From assembly GCA_916610825.1 (NCBI GenBank), contig OU744447.1, positions 37,565,845 through 37,629,844 on the forward strand: a DNA stretch of 64,000 nt, given 5' to 3'. Both the position numbers and the translations under genes were made by a program. This document shows, piece by piece, positions 29,284-43,094 of the stretch (position 1 is the first letter of the stretch; each line of letters opens with the position of its first letter). The notes under the pieces were generated by a model that worked only from the letters and a program-made list of their open reading frames with translations, searched no databases and had not been told where the DNA came from. The DNA comes from Haliclystus octoradiatus. Lineage: Eukaryota; Cnidaria; Staurozoa; Stauromedusae; Haliclystidae.

Positions 29284-31733
29284 GCCTTCGATGGCGCGGT
29301 ATAGATGATGATGATGATGATGATTATGATGACAAGGACGCCTCTCAGTTTATATTGATACCAACCCCATATGTATCTAAATCTACAATCTGCATTATCA
29401 TTATACATCATATATAAATGATTAAGCCGCTCGATAATTGAATCGCTCGATAAATCGCTAGATATAATAAATCTCATAGTTTTTGTTTGCTTTTACAATA
29501 AAATCCGGCAATAACGGTTCCGGATTGAACAATATTCTGTGAACAACAGCATAGCCAAAAAATGCCAGGGAATGAGTAGTTGACAGTCAAACTTTGATAA
29601 ATATTTACCGCTAACAACGGTTTCTGCCAAAACCGGTAAAATGATTTGTATCCCTGACGTACCGCTATTGCCGGATTCAACTGCATATATATCAAACATG
29701 AATACTTTTATGCAATCATTATAAAATTTATCAGGTCATATCTATTGAATAATAGATATATTTACTATATTCTTTTTTATCTTTAATTCGCATGTCATGT
29801 TGTTTAGTCGAATTATATATACTACATTTACACATTATGTAATAAATAATTTTTGCGCTCAACGTATAGTATATATTTATAAATAGCCATGCATGTATGG
29901 CATCGAGCACTATTTCAAACAGCAAAGATTATACATAAATATTTTTTATATATTATAACATACTATATACAACTTATGCAACCTAAAAGTCCCAAGTAAA
30001 ATTCAAATTTTATTCAAATTTAAACTGAAATCCTCAACAAATAAAAAAAACTTTTGCAAGCTTGCAAATATTGTTGAAGTAAAGTAGATGGAACCAAAAT
30101 ATACATCAAATTATAAATATGGCATAAGGCATTGAGTTAGTTTAATTTAAATTCAACATTTCATTATGATAGATAGTGACTAAAATTCACAATAAAATTT
30201 GTTTCGAAGTTTGATATTCTTACTCTTGTCCATATCATCTCATCGTTAAATAGAAATGTTTATAAGAAATGATCAAGTTATTAATTGTTAAAATATGTTC
30301 TGGGGTATAAATTTTAAATAATGTGGATTGTGTAAATAACGAAATATCGAAACAAGCTTAAATTTTGTGTTTTTCATTAAAAAAAAAAAATTAGTTAAAT
30401 TGTGAAAAATTAAGAACATCATATACCGCAGTAGCTAGAATGTATTGCGTAATTGTTTCTTATAAATAAGATAATATAATATGCCTAAATGAATAATCTA
30501 TATAACCTATATCTCACAGAATTAGGAAATGAAAACCTTTGAGATATTCTCTCGTCTTTCAAGTATGTAGAATCGAGGCATATTTTTCTAATATATTTTA
30601 TTGTCAACAAATGCGAATTATATCTACCGAATTCTGATAAAACTTATGCCGCGTGTTTTTAATTTGCCATTCAATTGTTTAAAGATTCGAGAATCAGTGA
30701 TTTGTTGTTCTAACATCATGTTTTGTTTTGATACGGTAATTATGTGATAAAGTCGCATGATATAGTAAACGATTGTCGCTTTAACATCGTCATGCTGTTT
30801 GTAGTTAATATATGCCTCTATCCCGCCTTATAACGAGTAATTATAAGATTTTTATGTAAAGACTCGCGAACGTCTTGGATGTGAGGCAAACAGGTGTGAG
30901 CGAGGCAGACAATGTGATTTACATATTTATGCGCAATCCACACTATTGTTTAACGCAAATAAATAATTCAACGCACGCGGTTAAGAAGGAGAGAGACAAA
31001 CTTCTATTCTTTTAATAACCTAATACTTTCTGAGCAGGAACGGTTTGGCACACGATACAACAATAGAATAAATAACATCACACTCTTTCGTCGTTATTAT
31101 GAAAACAATAGAAAATTTAAACCAAGCCAATTGTGGCGATGTTTGTACACGCGTTTTGAATAATAATGCTTTTCAATCAATTGCATTGTACGGAAAGATC
31201 AGACAATAACAGAATCATGCTCAAACTTATCCGTATTATAAATATACCTATATAGATTTCTTTTCATTATGAGATAGAAATATAAGCCAGCGGTTATTTT
31301 TCTTATTATCTATTCAATCTTTACCATATCCCATATACCATTGCAAACTAACAAAGAAATTATTACAGGTCACTACTATACTATAACTTATACTTATATG
31401 TGCCCAAGATATACGTTTGAAGTATATTTAAATAATTGCAGTAAAGACAACAATTCTGAAGCAATTGGTTTGCAAGAAGGTCATCATTTGTAATCAGTAT
31501 TAGTAGGTATATATATATATATTGGTGAAGAATATTTTTATCATTATATATACATAGCCATTCCAACGAACCAACGGCCTGTTTTAAGATCTTTCAGTTA
31601 ATCAGAAAACATCTGCTACTCTCTCTCAACACCATCTGCGTTGTTAGCCAGCTCTGTTGAACAGACTAGAAACAGACAGCTTTTTTTTTAGCAAGTATAT
31701 AGAAAAATTAAACAACGTTACGATCTAAGGGTA

Positions 31734-34700
31734 ATGTCTCTAGCTAGAGTCTCATCATCAGCTGTCCTTAGCTCTAACGCTAGAGGTCATTCAACAAATC
31801 TGTCATCCACTTCATCAGTATCTAGTCGTCAGAATTTTACAATGGCATCTACAGTTACTTCTAATTCATCTATTCGTGGTCGAAAACGTACTGCTTCTTC
31901 GCGATTACCAGCGAAATTGAAGGAACCCGCTGCTGTTGCAAGGAGAAATGCACGAGAGAGAAGACGAGTAAAAATGGTTAATGATGGATTTACACGATTG
32001 AGAAAACATGTACCAACCGATCCAAAGAATAAGAAATTATCTAAGGTTAAAACATTACGTTTGGCAATTGATTATATTAAACATTTACAACAAATTTTAA
32101 CTGAAAATGCATCGAAACCAAATCATTTAATTGCGGCTGCCTATTCTTTACCTAATGTTGGAGATGATATTGATACCGTTACTGCTGCATGGCTACAAGA
32201 CGGATTGGTAAGTGTTAAAATATTCTTCTTATATTTTATGATGTTCTTAAAGCTATACAATGATGCAGTATATGACATAGAAATCTAAACACACTTTTGT
32301 AAGAATATTCTGTATATCAAATGCTGGAAAAGTATATATTCAACAAAACTTTAAGAAGATTTTAAATATTTGAGGCAGACATTTCAGTCTCATTTCAACT
32401 TTTCATATTTTATGAAAAAAACGTTGTATTCAAAATCAGATTTTATATATGTTACTATATACATAGTAATGGAAATTAGACGAATATTTTACTGTGGGGG
32501 TCAAAAACGATAGCCAGTTAATTAATATAGACGATTGCGCTTTGCTTTGAAAAACTTTTATAATTGGAAATATTTTTTAATAATTTTTAAAAGTTTTAAT
32601 GAATACTAAATATTTAAATGCTTACAAATAATTTTATGTACAATAAGAAAAGCATACGAAATAAAATACCTAGGCAGTTTTTTTTTATTGGTGTAAAAGC
32701 GTATAGCTATAGTTTATTATCAGTAAATCTTATAACCGCAGTATTACTTCCAAGAGATTTTGAAATAAATAGTATATATATATATTATTTACAGAGTTTT
32801 ATATAATTTTCTATGAGAATTTCATAAAATAAAATGTATTTATTTGTCGAAGTTTAACACGTGATTCGGTTTAAAATTTTGTGCAAATATAGTTTTGTAT
32901 AAAAAATAATTGACAAATACATAGAAAGAGTCTGAACATTTTGTATTGTCATCGAATATTATTAAAAATCTTCAAATTCGCTCGTTTTATGCCCAAACAA
33001 ATAAATCGAAAAATATTAGTGGGAAAATAGAATGATAAAAGTATAGTATTTTTCTAAATGTGTTGACGCCAGTTGATATGAAATTTCATTGTAAAATTTA
33101 AATTCAAATAGAAGAGTTGGAGTATATAATAGATTTGAATTATAAAGATAGCTAAAAATATATATATATATATATTTTTTTAATTAATTGACGTATGCAT
33201 TCGCTATAGTACATGCAGTTGCTATTCAAATTTTTTCAAATTGTTCGGCCATGTAATTAATAAGTTTGATTTGTAAATCGATTTTGTTCATTAGCTGAAA
33301 CAAAGATTATCGCTTCTTTTAGTTTCTCAGTGTCTATACCACTCAATAATTAATAAGGCTCATGTTTGAACTCAACTGAAAAATCAGTTTCTAAAAAGTG
33401 ATTAAAAAAATAGCGCTTGTATAGTTTTGGTATATTCAAAATTACATATGATATTATACTGTAGATATCCCTTATATAATCAAAATCCAATAAAAAAATT
33501 GAAATTTGAATAATTTCCTTCGATTTATAATTACATCTAACAAGTGCGTTACATTCGCTATGTCCCCCACCCATTTCGTGAAAATTTCCACAGATTTATT
33601 TAATCAGCTATTTTTTATCATATATATATATAGTAGAGTCTAATTAGTTTAAATTGGAAACTGTTGTTATTCTTTCTCTCAAGTATTACATTTTTTTACC
33701 GTGTGAATAGTTACATTAAGCAGAAGGGGAATTCTCATGTAAGTAAATAAATCCTTTCTTTTGAACGCCATTTTTAAAGAAAGTCAAAACCCGGAGCCGA
33801 TCAACTTATTGGTCTTATTGAGCAAATGAAAAAATAGAATTTTGTAATGGATTTCAAAAACAAATAATGTTTTAGTGAATGACACATCGGACATATTTTG
33901 CTAAATATATATCCTATAGCTTTCAATTATATATTCCTTGCCTTAATTTTTACTTTATGCTGCTATTTATTTACAACTTTTCCCATCAAATATAATAACT
34001 CGATTGATTTTGCTAATATGAAAATCTGTTGAAAATGATTTTATAAACTTTCATAAAAATATATATTCAAAATGAGGCATACATATGTATAACAAATTTT
34101 GTTATCATAAAAAATCTCTAAATTGTTTTTGTTGTTTTTAATAATAGCGTCAGGATTATTTCAATCAAACAGTGAATTTATTAAGTCAAATATGATATGT
34201 AATCCTCTAACTTTTATATAAAACAATGCAATGGTTAGTGAATAGTGATAATGATAGCCGGAATGATAGTGTATATATGGAATTTTATCAAGGATTTAGT
34301 TGGAAGAAAACATGCTTTATAATCCATACTAAGTTTGATTATATCTGTAAAGCGAGACTGCAAATTTAATAATTCATTTGAAAAACAAGATCACTATATG
34401 TCTATATGGCATCTCATCGATTTGAAACTTGTCAAAAATTGAAAATCAAAGATTCTTAATAATTCTGTGTAAAGAAATATATATTTGGTGATAATGAAAA
34501 CCCTTTACTATAGTTTCAACGAGCGAGCAATTATTATTTTACTGTTTATGCACATTTGAAAAAAATCTAAAATTTTCTACCAAACTGCCTTTCCTGCTTC
34601 ATCCGTGATCCGGTAATCCGTATAATACTCTATAAAAAATTACTATGAAAAGAAACTGGAAAGTCATTTATACTGAATTGAAATTTTCGTTTATCCATGT

Positions 34701-37700
34701 TCCGGCAAATCGTTCAACTCTTTTAAAACTTATATTTTGATAAAAGCCTGGAAGGATATGTTAATTAAACTGCAATTGTCTGCTTTTCCGTTAATCCGGT
34801 ACTCCGTGCAATTCGTTTAGAACCTATACTGGTAAGTATACTCCTTTGACTTAAATTTTCCGCTGATTTTTCCTTTTTCCACTGAATGTAATAATTTTGT
34901 GAAAAAATAATGCTTTGTTTTATCGTGTATCATAGTATACATGGTCTTTTCTATCATTTCTGGCAGCCAATAAACGAAATATTTTTCCCGTAGGAAAGTG
35001 AATCTCAGCATCTGTTGCTTCGTAAACAAATTTCAGTGACTAGAAAGGCAATTTTTACAAGCTGTTATATCTTTGATAAATTCACACAATAAAATTTGAT
35101 AAAAAAACTACACAATAATAAGGAACCTTCAATAAATAAATATTGGATATGCGCCCTAATCATTCTAAACTCTTAGATATAATAATAATAATAATAATAA
35201 TAAAATAGTATTAATTACAGTGGGATTGTTCCACATCAGTTCTTGGTATAGTGCTCAATGAAAATAATCAGAGCATTTATATAAAATGAGAGTCAAAAAT
35301 GAATCCAACATTTTTATGAATCTAATCTGTTTCATTTTTGACTCTCATTCTTTAAATTCTTAGATACCATTGAATGTGGAAATGAATAGATGATAATGAA
35401 AATTTTGTAGCAAATAAGGTCAATCTAAAAGGGCTTGAATGTCTGGCAAATAATGGCATAAAAATATATACACTGATGTTCTTCTATATAAGGTTTAAAC
35501 TGTATAGTATATAAAGATTATCTGATTTGGCTACAGTTAGTGTGTGTGTGCAATTTTATTTAACATCGTTTTTCAATATGAGAAATACTTCTCGTTTATA
35601 TTGTTACGATGGGTGAGTGTAAATAATTCACCAATAATACAGTAACTACTTATTTATACTATAATAGCTTACATGTGAATTGAGACTAACTTCTACTCGT
35701 AATTAGGATAAATAAAATGAAAAAGGGCATTAAGAGCCAAATTGAAAATTATGAACAATTACAAATCTTGGAACGATAGATAGAAATATAACGTTTATTT
35801 AAGTTGAGATTTTGTCCATTAGTTTGCCTTCTTTTTCCCATTTCAAAACCAAATCCAGAACTGCAGTGTGTGTGTGTGTGTATAATTTTATTTCGATTCG
35901 TAACCAAAATGAGCAAATGCTCGTTTATACATTGATACGAATTTAAAAGTAAGTTATTAATTATAATATTGTAATATTATTATATATTATAATAATATTA
36001 TTATATATTATAATATTATATTATAGTGTTGATATGGATGTCTAGTTAAAAGTTTTAATTAATATTGATTTTGATTTAAATTGTATAAGAATGTACTTTT
36101 TATGTCTTGAAATAACTTACAATATTTTGAGACAAATATACTGTGTGCAGACCCTTTTTTAAAACTTGAAAGTGGGGCATACATACCCTCATACATAGCA
36201 ACTTTGACTCTACATTAAGTTCCACGTAATAATCACATTTAATAACAGGATTACAAAGCGAGAATAAGTACACGTTTGATTTTTACATAGTTACTGATGT
36301 TAACATTTTTGGATTGTTTATTGCAAGTTTTAAAAATAATTCATTGGTAGCAATATTTTATAAAGATATTTGTGAAATTCTTATTATAATAGTCAAGGTA
36401 GAAAATGTTACATTTTTCTCCATTTCAGAATTTTATTGGATTAAAATAACAATAGTTTATAGGAATATGTTTAATTGAAGATGACAAGTGTATATATTTT
36501 TGTTTCAAGCAAAGTTGTGTTACTTTTGAGAAAATAATGTCTAGCTTCAAGCTTATATATTCTATATGTATAAAAGAAAATGTTCAAATAATATTTATAT
36601 TAGAAAAATATTGCTAAAATGCAGTAAACATCACGCATTGCTTTTTACTGCTATAGACTAGATTTAATAAGTAGTGTAATAAAAAATTTGAGAAATTGTG
36701 ACGTTAATGGACTATTCAGTAATCAGAGTACTTTAACACTGTCATCACATAGGACGGTGGAGCGATAGTGAAATATTGATAAATGAATATTTAACACTAT
36801 TATTTGATGTTATCAATCACGTGGTAGTTATCCGGATTGCGCATGATACGTTATATGCAACGAATACTTATTCTTATGGCTGATTTCTAATTATAGTCAC
36901 AGTTTCTACGCACATTTAAGGTTTATCGAGTCAAATAAAATGTCGGGTTTTTGAATAAACTATGATGATGATGATGATGATGATGATGATTGCTATGTTA
37001 TCCTGACTTTGAACTCATTATGAGGCATAATCTCATTATGAGGTTTTGTTATCGTAAGTCTTGTCCATGTGGAATTTTCTACCAGTTGAAATACAGGAGA
37101 AAAACTCCAAATAGAAGCAAAACAGGGACAATGAACATGTCAATATTCCAAGATCTAATTTTTCAAATTTTTAGAGCTTTTTGCATGCATATCAAATTCC
37201 AAGCGAGTTGATATTTGTTGCTTCAGTTTCATATAGCATGCTAATTTTCCTGGAAGAGGCATCTCAATCAAATTATTCAAGGGAATCACTCACTGGATTG
37301 AAACTTGTCTTTAGAGATTTCAAGTGGCATAATGTATCTTGCCAGATCCATAAAGTTTCCAGTCAATTGACTTTCTATTTTCTCCAACATCAGTGATATT
37401 TTGAGGCTTGGTTACTAGTCCATCGAGCCTGTCAATTCAGAGTCACTATACGTCATTGGCAACCAATTAGAACAAGGCTTATATTTCATTGATGTTGGCG
37501 AAATTTAAAAGTAAATTTGCCATTTCATCGACTCCTCGCCAATTGCTTCAAGAACAATAGAATATTCAAGATGTTTTCGAAAAATTTTGAACGTTTCCAG
37601 GGTAAAATTTAACAGAAGCCAACCTTTGTGAGAGTTGTGTTAATTGATGTTTTAAAATTTTCGTCAAAATAATTGAAATTGATGGAATTTCGCCGAAGTT

Positions 37701-37997
37701 AGCAATATCAATTTTAGTTGGTAATTTGATGAAGTTGAATATTATATTGTGTTTTCATTTTTCAAGAAATACAAAAAAATAAATTTATATTTAGTATTAA
37801 GATTATCTTCGTTGTATGTATATACAAGATGTTTGAATTTGAAGCTTTTTACCAGATATATAGTTATTCATTAAACAATACAAACCTATTTCTTAACAGA
37901 ATTTTTTTCATTTTCTTTCCAGGCTAGAAATCATCGTGATATTGATGAAGATATATTCCAATCAATCAATCCTGCAAGATTACGGAAACAATTTTAG
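31734..37997 (+). CDS. ASCL: Achaete-scute family bHLH transcription factor, two exons, 182 aa
   Basis: Exons 31734-32207 and 37923-37997; donor GTAAGT, acceptor TTCTTTCCAG, phase 0. A Ser/Thr-rich N-terminus (1-55) precedes a bHLH at about 67-122: basic region [13 protein letters not shown], helix 1 [13 protein letters not shown], loop PTDPKNKK, helix 2 [19 protein letters not shown]. The RRNARER..VK core, KK.SKV.TLR and the Y-I--LQ pattern are diagnostic of achaete-scute proteins, which dimerise with E proteins on E-boxes to drive neural-type specification. Differences from the consensus are ERRRVK for ERNRVK and SKVKT for SKVET. The C-terminus is short (about 60 aa). Exon 2 supplies [20 protein letters not shown] and four more residues. 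AATAAA at 38077-38082 follows. The exon 2 join rests on splice signals and an in-frame stop only. Confidence 0.88.
34575..34825. repeat. Degenerate tandem repeat, ~95-bp unit
   Basis: Three units share a motif: ATCCGTGATCCGGTAATCCG (about 34600), ATCCATGTTCCGGCAAATCG (about 34694) and CCGTTAATCCGGTACTCCGT (about 34789), each followed by TATAATAC/TATATTTTGA-like sequence. Confidence 0.55.
35286..35352. repeat. Short hairpin with 18-bp inverted arms
   Basis: AATGAGAGTCAAAAATGA (35286-35303) is inverted as TCATTTTTGACTCTCATT (about 35333-35350), separated by about 30 bp. It may be a tiny foldback element. Confidence 0.6.
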
Positions 37998-38076
37998 TCT
38001 TAAATCATTATACAAATTTAGAGTTATAAAACAATTCATCAAATGAATCGTATCAATTTACAAACAATCAGTAAAC

Positions 38077-38082
38077 AATAAA
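38077..38082 (+). promoter_or_regulatory. ASCL: Polyadenylation signal of the achaete-scute gene
   Basis: AATAAA, 80 bp after the TAG stop. Confidence 0.5.
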
Positions 38083-38180
38083 GTGGGATTTATAACTACA
38101 TATTATTTATTCTATGGAAGAACCAAACAGCATCAAATTAAATCTATAATACTACAGATAAAAAGATTATGAAATTGACA

Positions 38181-38581
38181 TATTCCTGCAAAATGCAAGA
38201 AACATTTTGCTTAATTCAAGTGTTTTTTACTTGCTTGTCAGAATCGCTTGAGAATTGGACATAAAAATCACTTTGCTTATACTGAAGGCAAGAGAATATT
38301 TCTCAAAACAAGGAATATTGGCTCAAAACTAAATTAAAGAGACTTTGAATTGAAATGCACCAGTAATTGTAATTCCTGCAAAATGCAAGAAACATTTTGC
38401 TTAATTCAAGTGTTTTTTACTTGCTTGTCAGAATCGCTTGAGAATTGGACATAAAACTCACTTTTGTTACTGAAGGCAAGAGAATATTGGCTCAAAACAA
38501 GGAATATTGGCTCAAAACTAAATTAAAGAGACTTTGATCAGCAAACTATCCTTACAAGATTTGAAATGCACCAGTAATTGT
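38181..38581. repeat. Tandem duplication, ~190-bp unit, two copies
   Basis: Both copies begin ATTCCTGCAAAATGCAAGAA (38182 and 38372) and run through AAGTGTTTTTTACTTGCTTG, TCGCTTGAGAATTGGACATA and GAGACTTTGA to CACCAGTAATTGTAA. Copy 2 has about 23 extra bp (TCAGCAAACTATCCTTAC region). High identity suggests a recent duplication in the 3' flank of the bHLH gene. Confidence 0.85.
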
Positions 38582-39319
38582 AAAATACATACACTTTAAA
38601 ATAGATGAATACTATAAAATATATAATTTAAAAGTATAAATAGTGTAAAAATAGGAGATCTTTATCTTTTAAAAAATCTTGAAAAGTACACTTATATCCA
38701 AATGAAGTAATTGAATTAATGATCAGATTGGAACAAGTGGTATAATCCGATATCTCAATCCATTTTCATATTTTTATTGTATTTACATTGACTTATGAAG
38801 ATAGTATAGATGTCCAAAATGTAGGAAAATCCTCCGAATTTATTTGTATAATAGACATAATAATATATAATAAGTATAATAGAGAAAAGTATGTAACTAT
38901 AGTATGATATAGTATTGAATATTGTATTTAGGTATAATAGCTATGTAATATAAAATAAAGTAGTAATGGATATAATAATTAAAAACAATTTTTTTCATCA
39001 AAGTTGATTAAATCAAACAAATGTTGACGTATAAGTTGTATCTGTTGCTCTCAACTTCTCACGATCCCAGGGACTGACTCCTAAGTAAATAAGACTGTGG
39101 TGTGCCCCAAATATTTTATTAACTGTGTAGAATGCCCCAGAATTTGAAAAATCGTAAATACACTTTCTCAACAATTGAATTTTCACATCTGGAGTCCCAA
39201 AAATTGTTCAAAGTGGCACGCCCTGGTCATAGCAATCCTTTTGGAGTTTAGATAATTTTCCTCGATAAAAAGACAGCCGAAGAAATATAATTTGGATGAA
39301 TTAATTTGTGCCACTCTCA

Positions 39320-39545
39320 GCTCCATTTGATCAAATGCCGGTCACGTGATGTTTTGGACGCCATCATCGCTCCGTCAAAACCAGGCTCGCAAAATTTGAA
39401 CAATGCGCGGGAAAATACTGTCTTTAATTCGAAAAACTTTTTGCTCAAAAGCAAAATCTCGTTTTCAATGGAACGATAATGGCAATCTTCGAGCCCCAAA
39501 GTTGCGTGTCCCCAAGTTTCACAAATAGATGGCTCTGATAATAAT
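39320..39545 (+). repeat. Dispersed repeat family C, copy 1
   Basis: Reads ATGCCGGTCACGTGATGTTT, CCATCATCGCTCCGTCAAAA, CCAGGCTCGCAAAATTTGAA, TTCAATGGAACGATAATGG and AGATGGCTC. Relatives: 40790-41010 (minus), 42715-42905 (plus), 52045-52460 (plus, interrupted). Short open frames inside are incidental. Confidence 0.7.
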
Positions 39546-39989
39546 ACATCACATAGGGTCACGGTATTTAAAAAAAAAACAGAATGGTTATCAATCTTTT
39601 CTCGAGAGAGTTATTGGGAACATGAAAGCATCCCCCTACTTTTCGATTTTGAGCCAATACAAGGTGCGATGTTTAATTTTATGCATTTAAGGCATCATTC
39701 TCAATAATAATTCTAATCATTATACAAATACGAATTCTTGGATACATTTTCTAAAATTAAAACGATTAAAACAGCTAGACATAAAGTCAAACAGTTAAGT
39801 AAGAACTGAATAAAATGATACGTATTATTTTCTGAGTTTTATATTTTATTTAAATAATTAGCAAATTGTATATATTGTAGCTCACATAGCATATTTGCAA
39901 TTCATTATTTGCCTGCTATGTGCGCTTTCTTTGTTTATCTCTCAAATAAAGACACATGATGATGATAATGATGATGATAAAAGTTAAAT

Positions 39990-40440
39990 GAAGCCAACAT
40001 CTTGCCAGCATTTTGCAAACAATTACGAACGATGTCAAAAAACTTGTTTCATTGGCTATCTCGTCAGTTTTGGGCCAGGGTTTTTCTAACGCCGGCGTCA
40101 CTATTGTAAAATTTCTGAGTTGGGTTTGGTGGAGAATGACGGCACCATTTTTAAAATTATCAAAACACTTCCCACATTCAATTGTTCCTCTAAATGTTGT
40201 GAAAATGCTGGCTTCATTTCGACACCTTACCAGAAATTTAGCCTGCACTTTCAAAACCTTGATCTGTGCTGGAAGATCTGGCAAAATGCTAGAAGAGGCT
40301 AGCAATGTGGCCAAACAAAGTCAACATTATGGAGAAATGCTGCCAAAATGTCAGTTGCATCTTGGTCGTAACTTTATTATCTCTGTTTCATTCACGAAAC
40401 GTTATTGGATGAATAATAAAGTTATATATAATAATCATTA
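39990..40440. repeat. Unassigned sequence with long open frames on both strands
   Basis: Frames of 142 codons (+, 40013-40441) and 132 codons (-, 40314-39916) overlap almost fully. Neither shows a domain, splice context or family similarity I recognise; the minus frame ends in a translated microsatellite (IIIIIII). Slightly higher GC than its surroundings suggests a repeat insertion, not a gene. Confidence 0.35.
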
Positions 40441-40789
40441 ATTATGCATTTAGTTGAGATTGAATTCCATTACTTATCATTCTAACCACGTTCTCGTCAT
40501 TCCATCTGGTCATTGTAACTATTATCTGCTAAACAGATTAAGATAGAAATAAATTAAAACTAGGTCAGCACGTGTCGCTGATTTATCTCTTAAATATACC
40601 TGCTCTAAATTAGAAATAAAAACCAACATTTGAAGAATGAGCATACTACGGTAACGTTCAGGATTCAAAATGAAAAATTTCAATTTCTTGCAGTTGCAAA
40701 AGTTTTACATTTATAGATAGGGCGAGAATAATAATAATTAAGCAGACCGAACATGTTGGATTGATTCACAACGATAGTAAACGAAACGA

Positions 40790-41010
40790 AAAAGAAAGTA
40801 AAACTTAAAAGAAATAGTAAACGAGACATTGGTTTTGAACAAAACGCTTTTCGATTTTAGGATAATATTTTCGCGCGCTTTGTTCAAATTTCGTAAACCT
40901 GGGTTTGATGGAACGAAAATGGTGGCCATAAAATCACATTCCCAGTTGGAGCTTAAGAACGGCACATGAAAAACTGCCCAAACTCTTGCAAATAGATTGC
41001 TCTGATATGG
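40790..41010 (-). repeat. Dispersed repeat family C, copy 2 (inverted)
   Basis: The reverse complement contains CCATTTTCGTTCCATCAAAC, CCAGGTTTACGAAATTTGAA and GCGCGCGAAAATATT, matching copies at 39320 and 42715. Confidence 0.65.
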
Positions 41011-42367
41011 CTAGATGAAAACCAATCTTATAAAACAGCACAAGTGACGTAGTTTATTGTAGTTCAATAAAATGTTAAAAAGATTAGATGATTTCTGTCT
41101 ATTTTATAGTTCTTAATATTACGAAACTCTTATGAAACTTGAAAAGGTTACATTGTAATGGAACATTTTTGTCTGGTTTTTGACTCAGTTTTGCTCGAAC
41201 TACCAAAAATAGGACCTAATCATAACTATATAGCCTTGGTTCCTTATCTCAAAATTGCAAACGAGCAATCAAGTCATATAAATCGATATAGGCAAAGTGC
41301 CGGGACGGTTCTGGAGCACATGCATGTTTCTGACCAATGGAGGCCATAATCGCAATGGAGAACTTTACTCAGGGTTCAACCGCCAATTTTCAAGCGATTT
41401 GGGCTTGAAACATATAAAGTTGGAGATGTACAATAATGTTTTGCTCAAAACAAGAAAAGTTTTACTCAAAACAAATGAATCACACTTGGGGCAAGCAAAA
41501 TATTCTTGTCGGAGTTCAATCTTGCCTGTGAATATGTATTTAAATGTTATTTGTTAACCACGTTATGTGAATTTCAGTCAAATAAAATGCTTAATTATAA
41601 TAAACAATCCAGCAGAAAATTATTTAAAAATCTGAACACGACCATAAACCAATAAAGGGGTGATCCTCATTATACTTTGGGAGGTATAAAGCAATAGCAG
41701 ATAAATCTTTTTCTTCTTTCTGTTGTTGAAACTGTTTTATGTGGTGATAAGTCTGTGGCTGTAATTGTTGAGGTTAGGACATCACTTATTACATTTCATA
41801 GAAATTTGATTTATGGCTTTATATGTTTTGAAAATAACAGAAAAGCAAGGAAATTTTAAGTTTTTCAAAGTATTTTACCTTGAATTATTTCTTGAGTAGG
41901 GAGAAAAATTATGCTTTTTAATAGACTATGAATGTCCTGTGTTACATTTTTAACCTGTGTGATGAAAAGAGAATAAATTGCGTATTATTTGAGAGGTACT
42001 TAATTCGATTTCATTATACTGAGTTGTGACAAATAAAACACACGATAATATGCAAATTGAAATCGTAACCGTTGCATATTATAATCAGTATAATGAAGGA
42101 TTGATTATATCTCTTCAACAAAACTCTTTGATTGCTTATCTACACTGAAATTTACCACAATACCGCAATAGGAAGTGTTATTAATTTTAATTTATTTGCA
42201 TCGATAAACTTCTTCAATGATTTATCATATATACTATAAAATATTACCGAATAAGTGCAATATATATTAACAGATATAGATTGGTTCAAGTAACCACAGT
42301 AGTTTTTCAGATTTCACATCTTCGTAGTTTTTTTTTTAGAGAATAAAATGTAGCAGATACAATTATA

Positions 42368-42398
42368 AAAAAAAAGGAAAAAAAAAAAAAAAAAAAAC
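42368..42398. repeat. A-rich tract
   Basis: Thirty bases almost wholly A with GG interruptions; a possible old retroposon tail or simple sequence. Confidence 0.6.
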
Positions 42399-42714
42399 GT
42401 AACCACAACAAAATGCATGATCACATTTAATTGAAACACAGTGGTTTGTGTGGGTGCGTATCAAACAATTAACAACAATGATACATCATTTATAAATTTC
42501 ATTTGCGTGGAGTAGATAGACATTGATCGCCATTGATATGAATCAGAAATGTACAGGAACAGTGAATAGAACTTTGACAATGACAGGGAATCCATATTTC
42601 AACAGGAGCCTGACTGGAGTAAATGTCATACCAGGCAGAAGCAGCAGAGTCATCTATTTACAAGATTTGGGACACTTTATCATGTGCTCAAATTAGACAG
42701 ATTCCAGTAAGGTG

Positions 42715-42905
42715 AATTGATGGACGCCACTTTCGTTCTGTCAAACCCAGGCTCGCGAAATTTCAACAAAAAACGCAAAAATGAAATCATGAATTCGAAA
42801 AACTTTCTATTCAAACATCATCACTTTCAATGGAACGAAAATGGTGATTTTCGAGTCCCAAAATTTACGTGTCTCAAGTCTTCAAACAAGATGGCTCCGA
42901 AGAGA
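42715..42905 (+). repeat. Dispersed repeat family C, copy 3
   Basis: Contains GGACGCCACTTTCGTTCTGT, CAAACCCAGGCTCGCGAAAT, TTCGAAAAACTTTCTATTCA, AATGGAACGAAAATGGTGAT and CAAGATGGCTCCG, the least decayed version of the family in this window. Confidence 0.7.
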
Positions 42906-43094
42906 AGGAGTCAGAATCCAGAATACTGTCCAGTAATTTCATAATAAAAACATCGTCCATATTGGTTTTCCGCCTGGGTCTAGGTCTTTTCAAAATACAC
43001 GACATGGGCTATAAATATTTTCTCTCAGGGAGTTCATTGGCTATCAGTGGGAAAGTTCTACATGTTTCGAAAATTGTTTGGATATAGCAATATA

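Larger units (their letters stand above)
27189..31733. other. Divergent intergenic region between SAXO4 (-) and achaete-scute gene (+)
   Basis: No gene seen. It holds a Penelope/hammerhead-like fragment (28160-28230), a MITE (28965-29283) and a GAT microsatellite (about 29305-29330). The last 1.2 kb (about 30500-31730) is largely free of recognised repeats and is the likeliest place for cis-regulation of the bHLH gene; it includes a CAGGTG E-box at 30891-30896. No clear TATA-box can be assigned. A pyrimidine tract ending TTTAG at about 31682-31691 could be an acceptor of a 5' noncoding exon. Confidence 0.5.
32208..37922. other. Achaete-scute intron, 5.7 kb
   Basis: Very AT-rich and poorer in transposons than SAXO4 introns. 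It contains AT dinucleotide runs (about 33160-33178), degenerate tandem repeats at 34575-34825, a hairpin at 35286-35352, AATA/TAA tracts (about 35180-35203), AT palindromes (35955-36030) and a GAT microsatellite (about 36962-36990). No coding exon recognised. Confidence 0.5.

Noticed and set aside
29223-29477. 84-codon minus-strand frame
   Set aside because: It contains a translated GAT/ATC microsatellite (run of Ile) and the right end of a MITE.
40013-40441. 142-codon plus-strand frame, one of the longer open frames
   Set aside because: It overlaps almost completely a 132-codon minus-strand frame, shows no domain or splice context, and sits in repeat-like sequence.
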